The notes below the pieces were generated by a model, which did not search any database, had not been told where the DNA came from, and saw only the letters and a list, made by a program, of their open reading frames with translations. From Desulfomicrobium macestii (GTDB taxonomy: Bacteria > Desulfobacterota > Desulfovibrionia > Desulfovibrionales > Desulfomicrobiaceae): a stretch of DNA of 64,000 bases. Positions 36,672 through 45,750 of this stretch are shown here, piece by piece. Each line of letters begins with the position of its first letter. Within the stretch, counting starts at the first letter, position 1. The stretch lies in assembly GCF_014873765.1 (NCBI RefSeq), contig NZ_JADBGG010000014.1:1-64000 (forward strand), in the 5' to 3' direction. The translations under genes were made by a program, and so were the position numbers.

Positions 36672-37153
36672 TGATGGACCGGATCACCGTTGTCGTCGAC
36701 ACCCGCGAACAGGAGCCCTACAGCTTCGATAGCGACAAGGTTTCGGCGGTTCGCAAGGCGCTGCCCGCCGGTGATTACTCGCTGGTCGGCCTCGAGGAAC
36801 GGGTGGCGGTGGAGCGCAAATCCCTGACGGATTTCGTCTCCACCGTCATCCGGGGGCGAAAGCGGTTCCACCGCGAACTGGAAAAGCTCTCCGCCTATGA
36901 AGCCGCCTGCGTGGTTGTCGAGTGCAACTTTCGCGATCTGGTCGATGGCCGCTATCGCAGCGATGCCCATCCGCACGCGCTGATCGGAACGGTCGCCTCC
37001 ATCGTCGTCGACTTCGGTGTCCCCGTCTACTTCTGCTCGGACCGGCAGGCCGCCTGCCGTTTTGTCGAGGAGTACCTGACACGTTTTCACCGGAGGATCG
37101 CGAGATGCCAAAAAGAAATGAGAGTAACCCGGCGCGACTCCGGGGAAGAATAG
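36671..37153 (+). CDS. ERCC4-type nuclease
   Basis: A 160-aa single-domain nuclease. VVDTREQEPY near the start, LPAGDYSLVGLEERVAVERK (the GDY...ERK active site) and SLTDFVSTVIRGRKRFHREL are the ERCC4/XPF pattern with all acidic residues kept. It has no helicase or HhH2 domain, so it may work with the RecD-like helicase encoded next. It would cut branched or flapped DNA made in replication or recombination. Its last 49 nt overlap the helicase gene. Confidence 0.85.
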   Translation: MMDRITVVVDTREQEPYSFDSDKVSAVRKALPAGDYSLVGLEERVAVERKSLTDFVSTVIRGRKRFHRELEKLSAYEAACVVVECNFRDLVDGRYRSDAHPHALIGTVASIVVDFGVPVYFCSDRQAACRFVEEYLTRFHRRIARCQKEMRVTRRDSGEE

Positions 37154-39333
37154 AGCGCGTTTACTATGCCGGACCCAAGTTCTCCGCAGGCCGACTGCTC
37201 ACCCCGACCGGTGAGGAAGTCCAGTTCGCGGGCAATTTGTTCGCCCGGGAAAATCAGCCTGTGGTCCTGCTCGGGTCGTGGTCCACCCATCCCAAATATG
37301 GCCGTCAGTTCAAGGTCGACGGGATGGAGCACGACCTCGAACTCGATCCGGAGGGGCTGATCCACTATTTGGCCAACCATCCGGAGATCAAGGGCATTGG
37401 TCCGGCCAAGGCCAGATTGATCGTCGAGAGTTTCGGCGACGCCTTTGAAGAAACCCTTCTGAATGACCCCGAACGCATCGCGCTCAAGGCTCGACTGCCT
37501 CTGGACGCGGCCCGGCGGCTGCGTGACGAATGGTTGAAGAACCGCAGCGTCAACACCGTCATGGCCTGGCTGTCGGCATTCGGCCTGACCCATCATCAGG
37601 TCACCACCCTGGTCGAAAGACTCGGCGGCAACTGCCTCGATATCCTGAAAGAAGACCCGTACATCCTCATTCGGGAGATCCGGGGATTCGGCTTCAAGAA
37701 GGTCGACAAGATTGCCCGCAAGCTGGGAACCCCCAAGGACCATACCCCTCGTATCCGGGCCGGGCTGAATTTCTGCGTCCGTGAAGCCCTGGACAATGGC
37801 CACTGCTGGATCGAATACGAGGATCTGGTCGACCAGGCCAATCTGCTGCTGGTCATGGATGCCCTGGACAGCCGGGTTCGTATCGAGAGCGCCCTCGACG
37901 CGCTCATCGAAGAACAGGCGCTTGCCTGCGATTCCCACGGCGGACGTTTCGTGGTCGCTCTGCCGGAGATCGTCCGAATGGAGCGGGAGTTGGCCTCGCT
38001 GTTCGGCCAGGCCGAAACACCCAACCCGCATTTCCACTCTGTCAAGAAACTCGATGCCCTGATTCGGCGCTGCGCGGCGACGCTGAACGAGAAGCAGCTC
38101 GACGCGGTCCGCTCGGCCCTCCAGCACAGCATCAGCCTGATTTCGGGTGGAGCCGGTTCGGGCAAGAGCTACACCATTTCGGTCATCAACACCATCTGCG
38201 AGGAGAGCGATCTGGAGGTCGTGCTCGCCGCGCCGACCGGCAAGGCAGCAAAGCGCCTGGAAGAAGTCAGCGGTCGCAGCGGCACCACCATCCACCGTCT
38301 GCTCGGCTATGACGGCAAGGGTTTCTCGCGCAGCAAGGAGAACCCCGTCGATGCCCACGTCCTGGTGGTCGACGAGTTTTCGATGGTGGACGTGCCGTTG
38401 GCCTGGCACCTGTTCGAGGCGGTTGACCTGTCGCGGACCACGGTGCTGCTGGTCGGTGACCACAACCAGCTTCCGCCGGTAGGTCCAGGGAACATCCTGC
38501 GCGATCTGATCCAGACACGCGCCATCCCCACGGTCATCCTCGACAAGGTCGTGCGTCAGGCTGGCGTCCTCAAGGAGAACTGCACTGCCGTTCTGAAGGG
38601 CGAGGTGCGCAAGACCAGCGAGGCGTCGGTGGGCGGATGCCGGGATTGGTATCTGGTGGATCAGTTCACCGACCCGATGGCGGCACGCTCGTTCCTGCTG
38701 GAGCTGTTTCAGGAGCGGCTCGATGCCCTGGGTTTCGACATCATCAAGGACGTGCAGGTGCTGACGCCGACCCACAAGGGGCCGCTCGGCACCAAGGAAT
38801 TGAACGAGGAACTGCAGCGGCTCATCCAGCGCAAGCTCTGGGACACCGAAGTGCCGCCGGTCGCCATGGGCCGCCGCGCCCCGTTTCTCAAGCACGACAA
38901 GGTTATCCAGACCCGGAACAACTACGACCTGAACGTGATGAATGGTGCCATCGGCTATGTGGTCGATGTTCTCACGAACGGCACCCTGGTCATCGATTTC
39001 GACGGCATGCCGGTGGAACTGGAAAAGGGTTCGCCCGACCTGCAGGATCTGCAGCTCGCCTATGCGCTCACCATCCACAAAACCCAGGGGTCCGAATTCC
39101 CCTGCGCCGTGGTGGTGGTCCACAAGGCGCATTCCTTCATGCACCACCGCAATCTGCTCTACACCGGGGTGACCCGCGCCCGGCGCACCGCCATTGTCCT
39201 GGGCGACCATTGGGGCATCCAGAATTGCGCCAAGCGTTGCCAGGTGGATGACCGTCGGACCTTTCTGCCCCTGTTTCTGGACGCCGCCCAGCACGCGGAG
39301 GCCGATTTCGCCCGTGTCGCGGAGGTCGAATGA
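37105..39333 (+). CDS. RecD2-like helicase
   Basis: A 742-aa SF1B helicase. An N-terminal OB-like part (RGRIERVYYAGPKFSAGRLL) is followed by HhH repeats near residue 85-215 (IKGIGPAKARLIVESFGDAF; EIRGFGFKKVDKIARKLG), as in RecD2. Helicase motif I is SGGAGSGKSYT near 350, motif Ia APTGKAAKRL, motif II VLVVDEFSM, motif III LVGDHNQLPPV, motif V/VI ALTIHKTQGSEFP and YTGVTRARR. The start at MPKRNES (37105) has GGAGG 8 nt upstream; the frame stays open to 36922 inside the nuclease gene. Probably unwinds DNA for recombination or replication restart. Confidence 0.88.
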   Translation: MPKRNESNPARLRGRIERVYYAGPKFSAGRLLTPTGEEVQFAGNLFARENQPVVLLGSWSTHPKYGRQFKVDGMEHDLELDPEGLIHYLANHPEIKGIGPAKARLIVESFGDAFEETLLNDPERIALKARLPLDAARRLRDEWLKNRSVNTVMAWLSAFGLTHHQVTTLVERLGGNCLDILKEDPYILIREIRGFGFKKVDKIARKLGTPKDHTPRIRAGLNFCVREALDNGHCWIEYEDLVDQANLLLVMDALDSRVRIESALDALIEEQALACDSHGGRFVVALPEIVRMERELASLFGQAETPNPHFHSVKKLDALIRRCAATLNEKQLDAVRSALQHSISLISGGAGSGKSYTISVINTICEESDLEVVLAAPTGKAAKRLEEVSGRSGTTIHRLLGYDGKGFSRSKENPVDAHVLVVDEFSMVDVPLAWHLFEAVDLSRTTVLLVGDHNQLPPVGPGNILRDLIQTRAIPTVILDKVVRQAGVLKENCTAVLKGEVRKTSEASVGGCRDWYLVDQFTDPMAARSFLLELFQERLDALGFDIIKDVQVLTPTHKGPLGTKELNEELQRLIQRKLWDTEVPPVAMGRRAPFLKHDKVIQTRNNYDLNVMNGAIGYVVDVLTNGTLVIDFDGMPVELEKGSPDLQDLQLAYALTIHKTQGSEFPCAVVVVHKAHSFMHHRNLLYTGVTRARRTAIVLGDHWGIQNCAKRCQVDDRRTFLPLFLDAAQHAEADFARVAEVE

Positions 39334-42300
39334 GTATGGGCGGAACGGATAACGTCAGGGAGTATTACCGGCTCGTCACCGAGATGGACATCGGTGACGT
39401 GGCCCGGGAACTCCTGCCGGGACGGATCACCCAAGAGACCGGCCAGCGCTTGATGTGCGACTGCCCCAACCATCAGAGCCAGTCGCGTCTGTCGCTGCAC
39501 GTGATGCTCGACAAGCAGGGCTGGTACTGCTTCGGCTGCGGAGTCGGCGGTGATGTGCTGCAGCTCGTTGAGTTCATTCAGACAGGCTCGGTCACCGCCG
39601 GGCAATCTGGTCCGATGCCGGACAGCCACCGTCATGCCCGGGACTATCTCGCCAAGAAGGCGGGCTTGCCTCCGCTGTCGCGCTATGGCCTCAGCCAGGA
39701 GCGTCTGGCCCAGACGGAGGCCGACCGCGCCTTCGAACTGCGGGTCAAGGACGCGCTGACCTCGCTGGCCAGGCTTTACCACGCCAGGCTCAAGGAGTCG
39801 CCGGAGGTCCTCGACTGGCTGAAATCCAAATACGCCCTGAGCGAGGAGACCATCGACGATCTCCTGATCGGCTACGCGGACAACGCGTCCGGCGCGGTCG
39901 CCCAACTGACCGGGGGTGAGGACGGTTTTTCCAAGCGGGAGCTCGCCGCCACCGGCGCTTTCCGTCCCACCAGCCAGGACGGCCTGACGCCATTTTTCGA
40001 GCGCCGCATCGTCTTTCCCTACTGGAGCCGTGGCCGGGTAGTGTTCATGATCGGCCGCAAGACGCCGTGGACCCCGGACGTGGGCTGGGAGCAAGGGAAA
40101 TACAAGAAACTGCCGGTTCATGACGAACACCAACGGCCCTACGTCGCCGACTTCATCAACAACGCGCTGCTGTTCAACGAGGACTGTCTGCTGGCCCGGC
40201 CCGGCAAGGTGATCATCACCGAGGGGGTGACCGATTGCCTGGCGCTGATGCAACTGGGCCTGCCCACCGTATCGCCGGTCACCGTCCGCATCCGGGCCGC
40301 CGATTGGGAGCGCCTGATCCCCAAGTTGCGCGGCGTCGAAACCGTCTACATCTGTCAGGACAACGAACTCTCCCAAGCCGGTCTCAAGGGGGCACTGCAA
40401 ACCGCCCGCACCCTGGCCGAACACAAGATCGACACCCGCCTGGTGACGCTGCCCTTGTCGGAGACACAGATCTCAGCCCGGCAGGAGCTGACCGAACGCT
40501 TCGGCCTGACGGCGAGCGTGGGGCCGAAGGAGCTGGCCAAGCTGCTGGCTGGACGGCCCGCCGAGGAAATCCAGGCGGCCGAGGCGCTTCTCGCCACCGC
40601 CAAGATCGACGTCAACGATTACATTGCCGCCGGGCATACCCGGGAGGATTTCGAACGTCTGCTCGCCGAGGCTAGCACGCCCATCGAGTTCGGCGTGCGC
40701 TCGCTGCCCGAGGGCGCTGAAGAGGAGGAACGCAACCGCCTGCTCGAACCGATCCTGGGGGAGATTTCCGAGCAGTCGCCGCTGGAACAGTCCCGCCTGC
40801 TGAAGCTGGTGCAGGAACGCATCGGCGGTGGCGTTTCGATGGCCACCCTGAAAGAGCAGATCCGCGCCATCCAGAAGGACCGCAAGGTCGAGTTCCGTAA
40901 CGAAAAGAAGAAGGCCAAGCGGATGTCCGGCGCGATGCCCGGATCATGCCGCGCCCGGGTCGACGAGGTGCTGATCGACACAGAACTGGAGAACGGCGCT
41001 CCCGACTACACACTGGCCGCCGAGGCCGCCTACGACTGGTTTACCGCCAACGGTGCCCAGTTCTTTCACACCCTGCAGGGCGAGCCGTTCATGTATTTCG
41101 ACAACGCCATCTACTGGATGGATTCGCCGGACCGGGGCCGCAAGCGCCATTACGCGGCCATGCTCTATAAGCACACGGGCATGGTGCCGACCTCCAACGG
41201 CGGACGGACATTTTTCGAGGTGTTGCCAAGCCTGGCGATGATCCGTGGCCAGGTGCGCGACCATTTTTCCTGGCTGCACACGGATGTGGCTTCCTACACC
41301 GTCTATTTCAACCTGAACAATCCGGAGCACGAGATCGCCAAGATCACCCCGGACGAAATTCAGATCATGAAGAACGGCGGCAACGAGGACGGCATCATCC
41401 TGGACGGCTCGCGCAAGATGAAGCCGCTGAAATTCCTGCCCGACGCCGACCTCGAAGAGGCGGACCGGCTCCTGGTCGATCTGCTGGTGGGCAACATGAC
41501 CTGTCCGCAGGGGGATCGCTTTCTCATCCTTTCCTGGCTCTCCTGTTTCCTGCTGATCGACTTCGCCGGGACGCGGCCCATGACTCGCTTCGAGGGCTCG
41601 GCCGGATCGGGCAAGACCACCGCCAGCAAGATCACGTCGACGCTGCTTTACGGCGAGCCCCAGCACAAGAAGGCCACCGACGCGGCGAACTACACCGACG
41701 GCTCGCAGAACCCGCTCATCGTCCTCGACAACATCGAGGTCAAGCAGATGACCGAGGATCTGACCACCTTCATGCTTACCAGCATCACCGGCATCGCCAA
41801 AGAGAAGCGCAAGAGCGGCACCGACAGCGAGACCATCACCGAGCGGACCAAGTGCCTGCTGAACACCACCGGCATCGAGCCGCTGTGCGGGGAGCTTTCG
41901 GAGATCCAATCCCGTAGTTTCGTGATCAACTTCGATGTCACCAACCAGGGCAATGACTGTTTCATCGAATCCGAGATTGTCGCGGGTATCCAGCAGCAGC
42001 GCGACCTTATCATTTCAGCCATCATGAAGCGAACCCGGGTGGTCCTGGCCATGATGCGGGACGGCATGAGACGCCATGCCATGAAGCTTCTGCACGATGC
42101 ATTGGGGAACCACGACAAACGTCGCTGCAATGAATATCTCAGCCTGATGTACCTGATGATGTTGGCTGGATCGAGCCGCCTGGAGATGGAACAGGGATTG
42201 GAAACGCTGGCACCGGCATTTGCCCGGCAGATCGAGTCGCTCAATCGGACCAGCCGGGATACGGCCAGGGAGTCGAATCATACGGCCACCGCGCTGGCGA

Positions 42301-42632
42301 CCTTGTTCAACGCGTGGCGCACTGCGACCGAAACCAATGCGCGGGATGTTTACGGAGACCGCCGGACGGACCCGGTTCAGGAGTTCGTCCAGCGGTATCA
42401 GATCCGCTTTGAAGACGATGGAAGTTTACGGGAGGTTCTATCCCGGGATCTGTTCGTCGCCCTCAAGAGGGTTGCCAGGGATTTCGGTCTGCGTTTCGAG
42501 ATGGATTCATCCCGGCAATTCGCACAGAGGCTGGTGAATGATCTGGAAACTATCCGGGGGGCAGGATTTGAGATTGAAATCGGGCAGAAACGGTACGGCA
42601 CCAAGCTCTACACAATCCGTCGCATTGAATGA
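39330..42632 (+). CDS. Phage primase-helicase (CHC2 zinc finger, Toprim, ATPase)
   Basis: An 1100-aa replication protein. The zinc finger is CDCPNHQSQ ... WYCFGCGVGGD near residue 44-72. A DnaG-like core follows (ALSEETIDDLLIGYAD; FFERRIVFPYWSRGRVVFMI) and Toprim with IITEGVTDCLALMQ near 295 and VYICQDNE. After a linker, a second half carries an ATPase with Walker A EGSAGSGKTTAS near 755 and LIVLDNIEVKQ as Walker B. It is likely both to prime and to unwind phage DNA. The ATG overlaps the helicase stop. It is the last gene of the early operon. Confidence 0.85.
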   Translation: MSMGGTDNVREYYRLVTEMDIGDVARELLPGRITQETGQRLMCDCPNHQSQSRLSLHVMLDKQGWYCFGCGVGGDVLQLVEFIQTGSVTAGQSGPMPDSHRHARDYLAKKAGLPPLSRYGLSQERLAQTEADRAFELRVKDALTSLARLYHARLKESPEVLDWLKSKYALSEETIDDLLIGYADNASGAVAQLTGGEDGFSKRELAATGAFRPTSQDGLTPFFERRIVFPYWSRGRVVFMIGRKTPWTPDVGWEQGKYKKLPVHDEHQRPYVADFINNALLFNEDCLLARPGKVIITEGVTDCLALMQLGLPTVSPVTVRIRAADWERLIPKLRGVETVYICQDNELSQAGLKGALQTARTLAEHKIDTRLVTLPLSETQISARQELTERFGLTASVGPKELAKLLAGRPAEEIQAAEALLATAKIDVNDYIAAGHTREDFERLLAEASTPIEFGVRSLPEGAEEEERNRLLEPILGEISEQSPLEQSRLLKLVQERIGGGVSMATLKEQIRAIQKDRKVEFRNEKKKAKRMSGAMPGSCRARVDEVLIDTELENGAPDYTLAAEAAYDWFTANGAQFFHTLQGEPFMYFDNAIYWMDSPDRGRKRHYAAMLYKHTGMVPTSNGGRTFFEVLPSLAMIRGQVRDHFSWLHTDVASYTVYFNLNNPEHEIAKITPDEIQIMKNGGNEDGIILDGSRKMKPLKFLPDADLEEADRLLVDLLVGNMTCPQGDRFLILSWLSCFLLIDFAGTRPMTRFEGSAGSGKTTASKITSTLLYGEPQHKKATDAANYTDGSQNPLIVLDNIEVKQMTEDLTTFMLTSITGIAKEKRKSGTDSETITERTKCLLNTTGIEPLCGELSEIQSRSFVINFDVTNQGNDCFIESEIVAGIQQQRDLIISAIMKRTRVVLAMMRDGMRRHAMKLLHDALGNHDKRRCNEYLSLMYLMMLAGSSRLEMEQGLETLAPAFARQIESLNRTSRDTARESNHTATALATLFNAWRTATETNARDVYGDRRTDPVQEFVQRYQIRFEDDGSLREVLSRDLFVALKRVARDFGLRFEMDSSRQFAQRLVNDLETIRGAGFEIEIGQKRYGTKLYTIRRIE

Positions 42633-42663
42633 TCTGGTAGAGAGAAACGGATACCTTTTCTCT

Positions 42664-42813
42664 TCAGGGTTCCCTCCGCCGCTCTCGTAGTCGCTTGATG
42701 ACCTCTGCGGCGGGCTGGATCTTGCCATCCCTGATCTGGCGTTCGCCAAGGGCAAGTATTTCTTGTAACGCAGCAGAATGTTTGCTCTGCTCGTTTTGAG
42801 CGGTTTTCTGCAT
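42664..42813 (-). CDS. 49-aa protein downstream of Fic, candidate antitoxin or partner
   Basis: A short frame from ATG 42813 to TGA 42664, 24 bp after the Fic stop on the same strand. The peptide starts MQKTAQNEQSKHSAALQEIL and continues with LGERQIRDGKIQPAAEV and KRLRERR. The phrase G-x-x-Q-I-x-x-G-K-x-x-P-A-A-E-V, then a basic helix, resembles the ends of small type II antitoxins. A GAGG about 15 nt upstream is a weak ribosome binding site, so translation may be coupled to fic. No domain is certain, but the spacing and sense pattern support a real gene. Confidence 0.55.
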   Translation of the reverse strand: MQKTAQNEQSKHSAALQEILALGERQIRDGKIQPAAEVIKRLRERRREP

Positions 42814-42837
42814 GTTCAATCTCAATTTCCTCAAAGC

Positions 42838-44346
42838 TCAGTCCCTCGCATATCCTTCCCGGACGGCGTTCTCCATGGCAGCCAACTCGTCATCGGTCAG
42901 AAATTCGAAATGCGATTCCCTCTTTCGTGCCGAAAGGCGACCATTGTTTTGCAGGCATAGCTGGATAAACAAATCGATGAGGCGGTCAGGCATATCAACG
43001 ATTTCCTGAATGGCCTGCTTGGTCCTGTCGTAATTCGCCAGAAAATCGAGTTCTTCCACCAATTCGTTCTCGATGGTGAGCTTGACAAAATCATACAATG
43101 CCTCCGCCTGAGCGGTCATATCGACGTACCTGTACAGACGCCTGGTCTCGCCCGGCACGGTCATCTGACCCAGATCGTCCAGGTCGTATTCAACCAACCG
43201 CATCAACGGGCTTGAGAACGCCTCAAGGGAGTGGTCGTAAAGCGCCGGATTTTTCAGCATGGCGGCGGAGACCGGGAACATCAGCCCTTTCGGAATCGCA
43301 CCGCGCAGGAACAGGATGTTGTGAATGAGAAACCGGTGAATTCGGCCGTTGCCGTCCTCGAAGGGATGCATGAAGACGAAGCCGTAGGAGATGGCGGCGG
43401 CATGGATAATGGCTGGAACCTCGCCGTCCTTCATCACTTGATGGGCAGCGAGCAATCCCGCCATCAGTTCCGGAAGGTCGTCGGGTTTTGGACAAACAAA
43501 GTGAACGAGTTGTTTCTGGTAGGAAATCGTCTGACCAACGTAGTTCTGGTTAGCCCGATAGTCCGTGTCTCGAAATCGGGGATCGACGATGCGGTTCTGC
43601 ACGTCGATCAGGAGCGGTTTTTCGCAGAAATCCTTGTGCTCGGCCATCTCCAGCAAGCCGATGAATTTCTCGGTTCGGGAGGCACTCGGCTTGATGTGTT
43701 CGATCTCGAATGAGGACTTGGTCTCTTTGTTGTACAGGTAGCTCAGTGCCCGTCTGAGCAGCTCCGGTGGATAGGAGGTCACGACCTCCTCGCACTTTTT
43801 CCGCAGGTCGATCCCCTCCATGGCGGCGAGTTTCTCGGTTCGCCGGATGATGGGACAGAAATCTTTCCCGCCAAGCAGATTGTCGATGACCCTCTGACGC
43901 TGCACGCGACGGCCGGGCGCTGCGGTGTAGTAATGGTCCGGCTCCAGCAGCGGCGTGTAATTCCCCTTGGTCAGATCCGGCAGCGGAAGTTCCCGTCCGG
44001 TCAGGAATTCATACAGGAACCAAATTTTGCGGGCGTATTTCCCAGTCGGTTTCGAGCTGATCCAGGCCGTTATCTCATCCGCAGGGACCACGTCGAAAAG
44101 AGCCGATAGGATGCCAAGATTAACGCCGTCGTATTTGAGGGCGAACTCCAGGTGGTCTCCCGTTCCGTCTCCGGGCCAATAGGACTGAGGATAGACGGAC
44201 TCCACTTGCCCATCCTGAATAGTCGAGCGCAGCGTCCCGGTCGGGCTGACGGAGGACGTATGCCAGTTCGGCAAAGCGCTCAATCCGAAACGCGAGATCA
44301 GAATCGCATATCCCGCCAGTCGGTTCTGGTTCGTGTCCAATGTCAT
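42838..44346 (-). CDS. Fic-domain protein (probable AMP transferase)
   Basis: A 502-aa protein. The Fic core is intact: HPFEDGNGRIHR at 327-338 matches HxFx(D/E)GNGRxxR, so catalysis is likely. The flap strand region lies just before. An inhibitory-helix-like phrase SSFEIEH (211-217) is close to the (S/T)xxxE(G/N) motif but has His where Gly or Asn is expected. N-terminal 200 residues are family-specific, and a C-terminal HTH-like part is possible (LFIQLCLQNNGRLSARKR). It runs against the phage operons and has four direct repeats in front of its start. It may act as a toxin, a defence factor or a regulator in lysogeny. Confidence 0.85.
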   Translation of the reverse strand: MTLDTNQNRLAGYAILISRFGLSALPNWHTSSVSPTGTLRSTIQDGQVESVYPQSYWPGDGTGDHLEFALKYDGVNLGILSALFDVVPADEITAWISSKPTGKYARKIWFLYEFLTGRELPLPDLTKGNYTPLLEPDHYYTAAPGRRVQRQRVIDNLLGGKDFCPIIRRTEKLAAMEGIDLRKKCEEVVTSYPPELLRRALSYLYNKETKSSFEIEHIKPSASRTEKFIGLLEMAEHKDFCEKPLLIDVQNRIVDPRFRDTDYRANQNYVGQTISYQKQLVHFVCPKPDDLPELMAGLLAAHQVMKDGEVPAIIHAAAISYGFVFMHPFEDGNGRIHRFLIHNILFLRGAIPKGLMFPVSAAMLKNPALYDHSLEAFSSPLMRLVEYDLDDLGQMTVPGETRRLYRYVDMTAQAEALYDFVKLTIENELVEELDFLANYDRTKQAIQEIVDMPDRLIDLFIQLCLQNNGRLSARKRESHFEFLTDDELAAMENAVREGYARD

Positions 44347-44351
44347 AACAC

Positions 44352-44547
44352 CTCAAAAAATCGTTACGGTTCTCAAAAAACGATTACGAGAAGCCTTTAA
44401 GCTAAAAATATAGTTAAATTGGCTGCAATTTTCAAGAGAATTGTTTGAAATGCCTGGGGTGAGGTCAAAATGGGGGCGGTTCTCAAAAAACGTGTTTGCA
44501 ACTAAAAATATGATTACAAATGGGCTGCACTCTCAGAAAACAGTTAC
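44352..44547 (-). repeat. Direct repeats upstream of fic, probable operators
   Basis: Four related copies of CTCAAAAAACGATTAC start at 44352, 44372, 44482 and 44532. The second and third are each followed by CTAAAAATAT plus an AT-rich stretch and GGCTGCA (44402-44427 and 44502-44529), so a unit of 51-59 bp is duplicated at 110-bp distance. The first copy is 5 bp from the fic start codon, where a bound protein would block expression. Confidence 0.65.
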
Positions 44548-44586
44548 TGAGGCCGTCGGCATGCGGCGGAGGATGCACAGCCTCCG

Positions 44587-44900
44587 GTAGAAAGACCTTT
44601 CTACGCCGTAGAAAGTCCCTGGAACCACTTTCTACGAAGTAACATGCTGGTTTAACGGTATTTTATGCAAATGCGTAGAAATGGTAGAAAGGTTTCCGGG
44701 GTCACTCCCCCTGACTCACTATTTTTTCGTGCTCTTCGACCTCGGAGTCGGCTCACGGAAAAAATTCCCATGCGGTAAGTAACTTCCATAACCTTTCTAC
44801 ACTTTCTACAATCATAATCATAACCTATTGATTACAAGACTATTTTAGCTTGTAGAAAGGTGCCGTAGAAAGGGTCTGAGGCGTAGAAACCCCTTTCTAC
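44587..44900. repeat. GTAGAAAG iteron array, candidate phage replication origin or control region
   Basis: GTAGAAAG occurs exactly at 44587, 44608, 44684, 44852 and 44865, and its reverse CTTTCTAC at 44597, 44628, 44793, 44802 and 44893. Near-copies are at 44675 and 44883. The first pair forms the inverted repeat GTAGAAAG-AC-CTTTCTAC. An A+T-rich stretch (44806-44848: ATCATAATCATAACC and on) lies between the two clusters. Many iterons plus an AT-rich block is the pattern of an origin. It lies 2 kb from the primase-helicase gene. No gene fits in 44347-44973. Confidence 0.65.
44772..44783 (+). repeat. Partial copy of the promoter-like repeat inside the iteron array
   Basis: GCGGTAAGTAAC matches the right half of the 36-bp repeat, but no CCGAC lies at the proper distance to the left. 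It is probably a decayed or partial copy. Confidence 0.4.
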
Positions 44901-44901
44901 A

Positions 44902-44937
44902 GTTCCGTCACCCGCACAGGGGCTCCGGTAAGTAACG
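44902..44937 (+). promoter_or_regulatory. 36-bp bipartite promoter-like repeat, copy 2
   Basis: Left box TTCCGTC (the only copy with T for A) and right box GGCTCCGGTAAGTAACG at the standard 17-bp spacing. It ends 36 bp before the gene at 44974. Confidence 0.62.
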
Positions 44938-44973
44938 GGAAACGATGACTACCAACGTTTCCGGAGAATTACC

Positions 44974-45747
44974 ATGAGCCTTCTGACTACCATGATCCGT
45001 CACCTCGGCACGGATGCCCCCAAAGCCGACAGCCAAGCCTGCCTCGCTGTTTCCGAAACCTCGCAACATTGCCAGTCCCTTTTCGTCACCACCGATCTTG
45101 AAATCAAGAAGTTCGCCTGGGTCCGGACGGGTGAGATCGACATCGAGCAGAACGGTAAGGTTTTTCGTCTGTTGTCTCCTGAATACTTTGCATGGCTACG
45201 TTCCCGCATGGTCACGGCCCAAGCCGCGCACAAGGCCGGAAAGCTCCCCGAGGATGCCTGGAACACGCTGCGGCAGAGATTCAACGCCCTGCAGGAGCTG
45301 GCCATCAGGGAGTTCGACAAGGAAAGCCTGCAGGAGGTCCTGCAGGCATTTTCCCTAAAGAACTACCGGCCACCCACGCTTCGTCCCGAGCCCCAGGAGA
45401 AACCCGTCGAAGTTCCCAGAAAGGACTGGATTTATCCCGGCAACCAAGCTTGGAAATGTAAGCAGCCGGTGACTTCCCAGGCAGTCGCCAAGGTCGACGC
45501 CATCCGTGAGGAGGCCATGGCCATGGGCTGGTCCGAGGCACGCCTCTATCAGAACCAGGGCCGCTTCCGGTTTCCCTGCGGCGAGGACTACGGTCTGGTC
45601 TGTTTCGTCGATGGCGATCAGGAGATTGGCGAGGTCACCGAGCGTTCTATCGAAATTATCCATGGGCCGAAGTCCGGGCGTCCCAGCACGCTGCGGTTCT
45701 ACAACCCGGACGTGCCGCAGCCGTGGATGAAGAAAGTGGAGGATTGA
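44974..45747 (+). CDS. Phage protein, unknown
   Basis: A 257-aa protein. The first 45 residues are plain, then EIKKFAWVRTGEIDIEQNGK and FRLLSPEYFAWLRSRMVTAQ, a helical middle (RFNALQELAIREFDKESLQEV) and a C-terminal alpha/beta part (GRFRFPCGEDYGLVCFVDGD). I recognise no family. TTTCCGGAGAATTACC gives a ribosome binding site (GGAG, 8 nt). It lies directly after the iteron array and copy 2 of the promoter-like repeat and 3 bp before the HTH gene; a role in regulation or replication is possible. Confidence 0.68.
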   Translation: MSLLTTMIRHLGTDAPKADSQACLAVSETSQHCQSLFVTTDLEIKKFAWVRTGEIDIEQNGKVFRLLSPEYFAWLRSRMVTAQAAHKAGKLPEDAWNTLRQRFNALQELAIREFDKESLQEVLQAFSLKNYRPPTLRPEPQEKPVEVPRKDWIYPGNQAWKCKQPVTSQAVAKVDAIREEAMAMGWSEARLYQNQGRFRFPCGEDYGLVCFVDGDQEIGEVTERSIEIIHGPKSGRPSTLRFYNPDVPQPWMKKVED

Positions 45748-45750
45748 GCC

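Noticed and set aside
36922-37104. Longer start for the RecD-like helicase
   Set aside because: It would overlap most of the ERCC4 nuclease gene and gives Arg/Pro-rich sequence; ATG 37105 has GGAGG.
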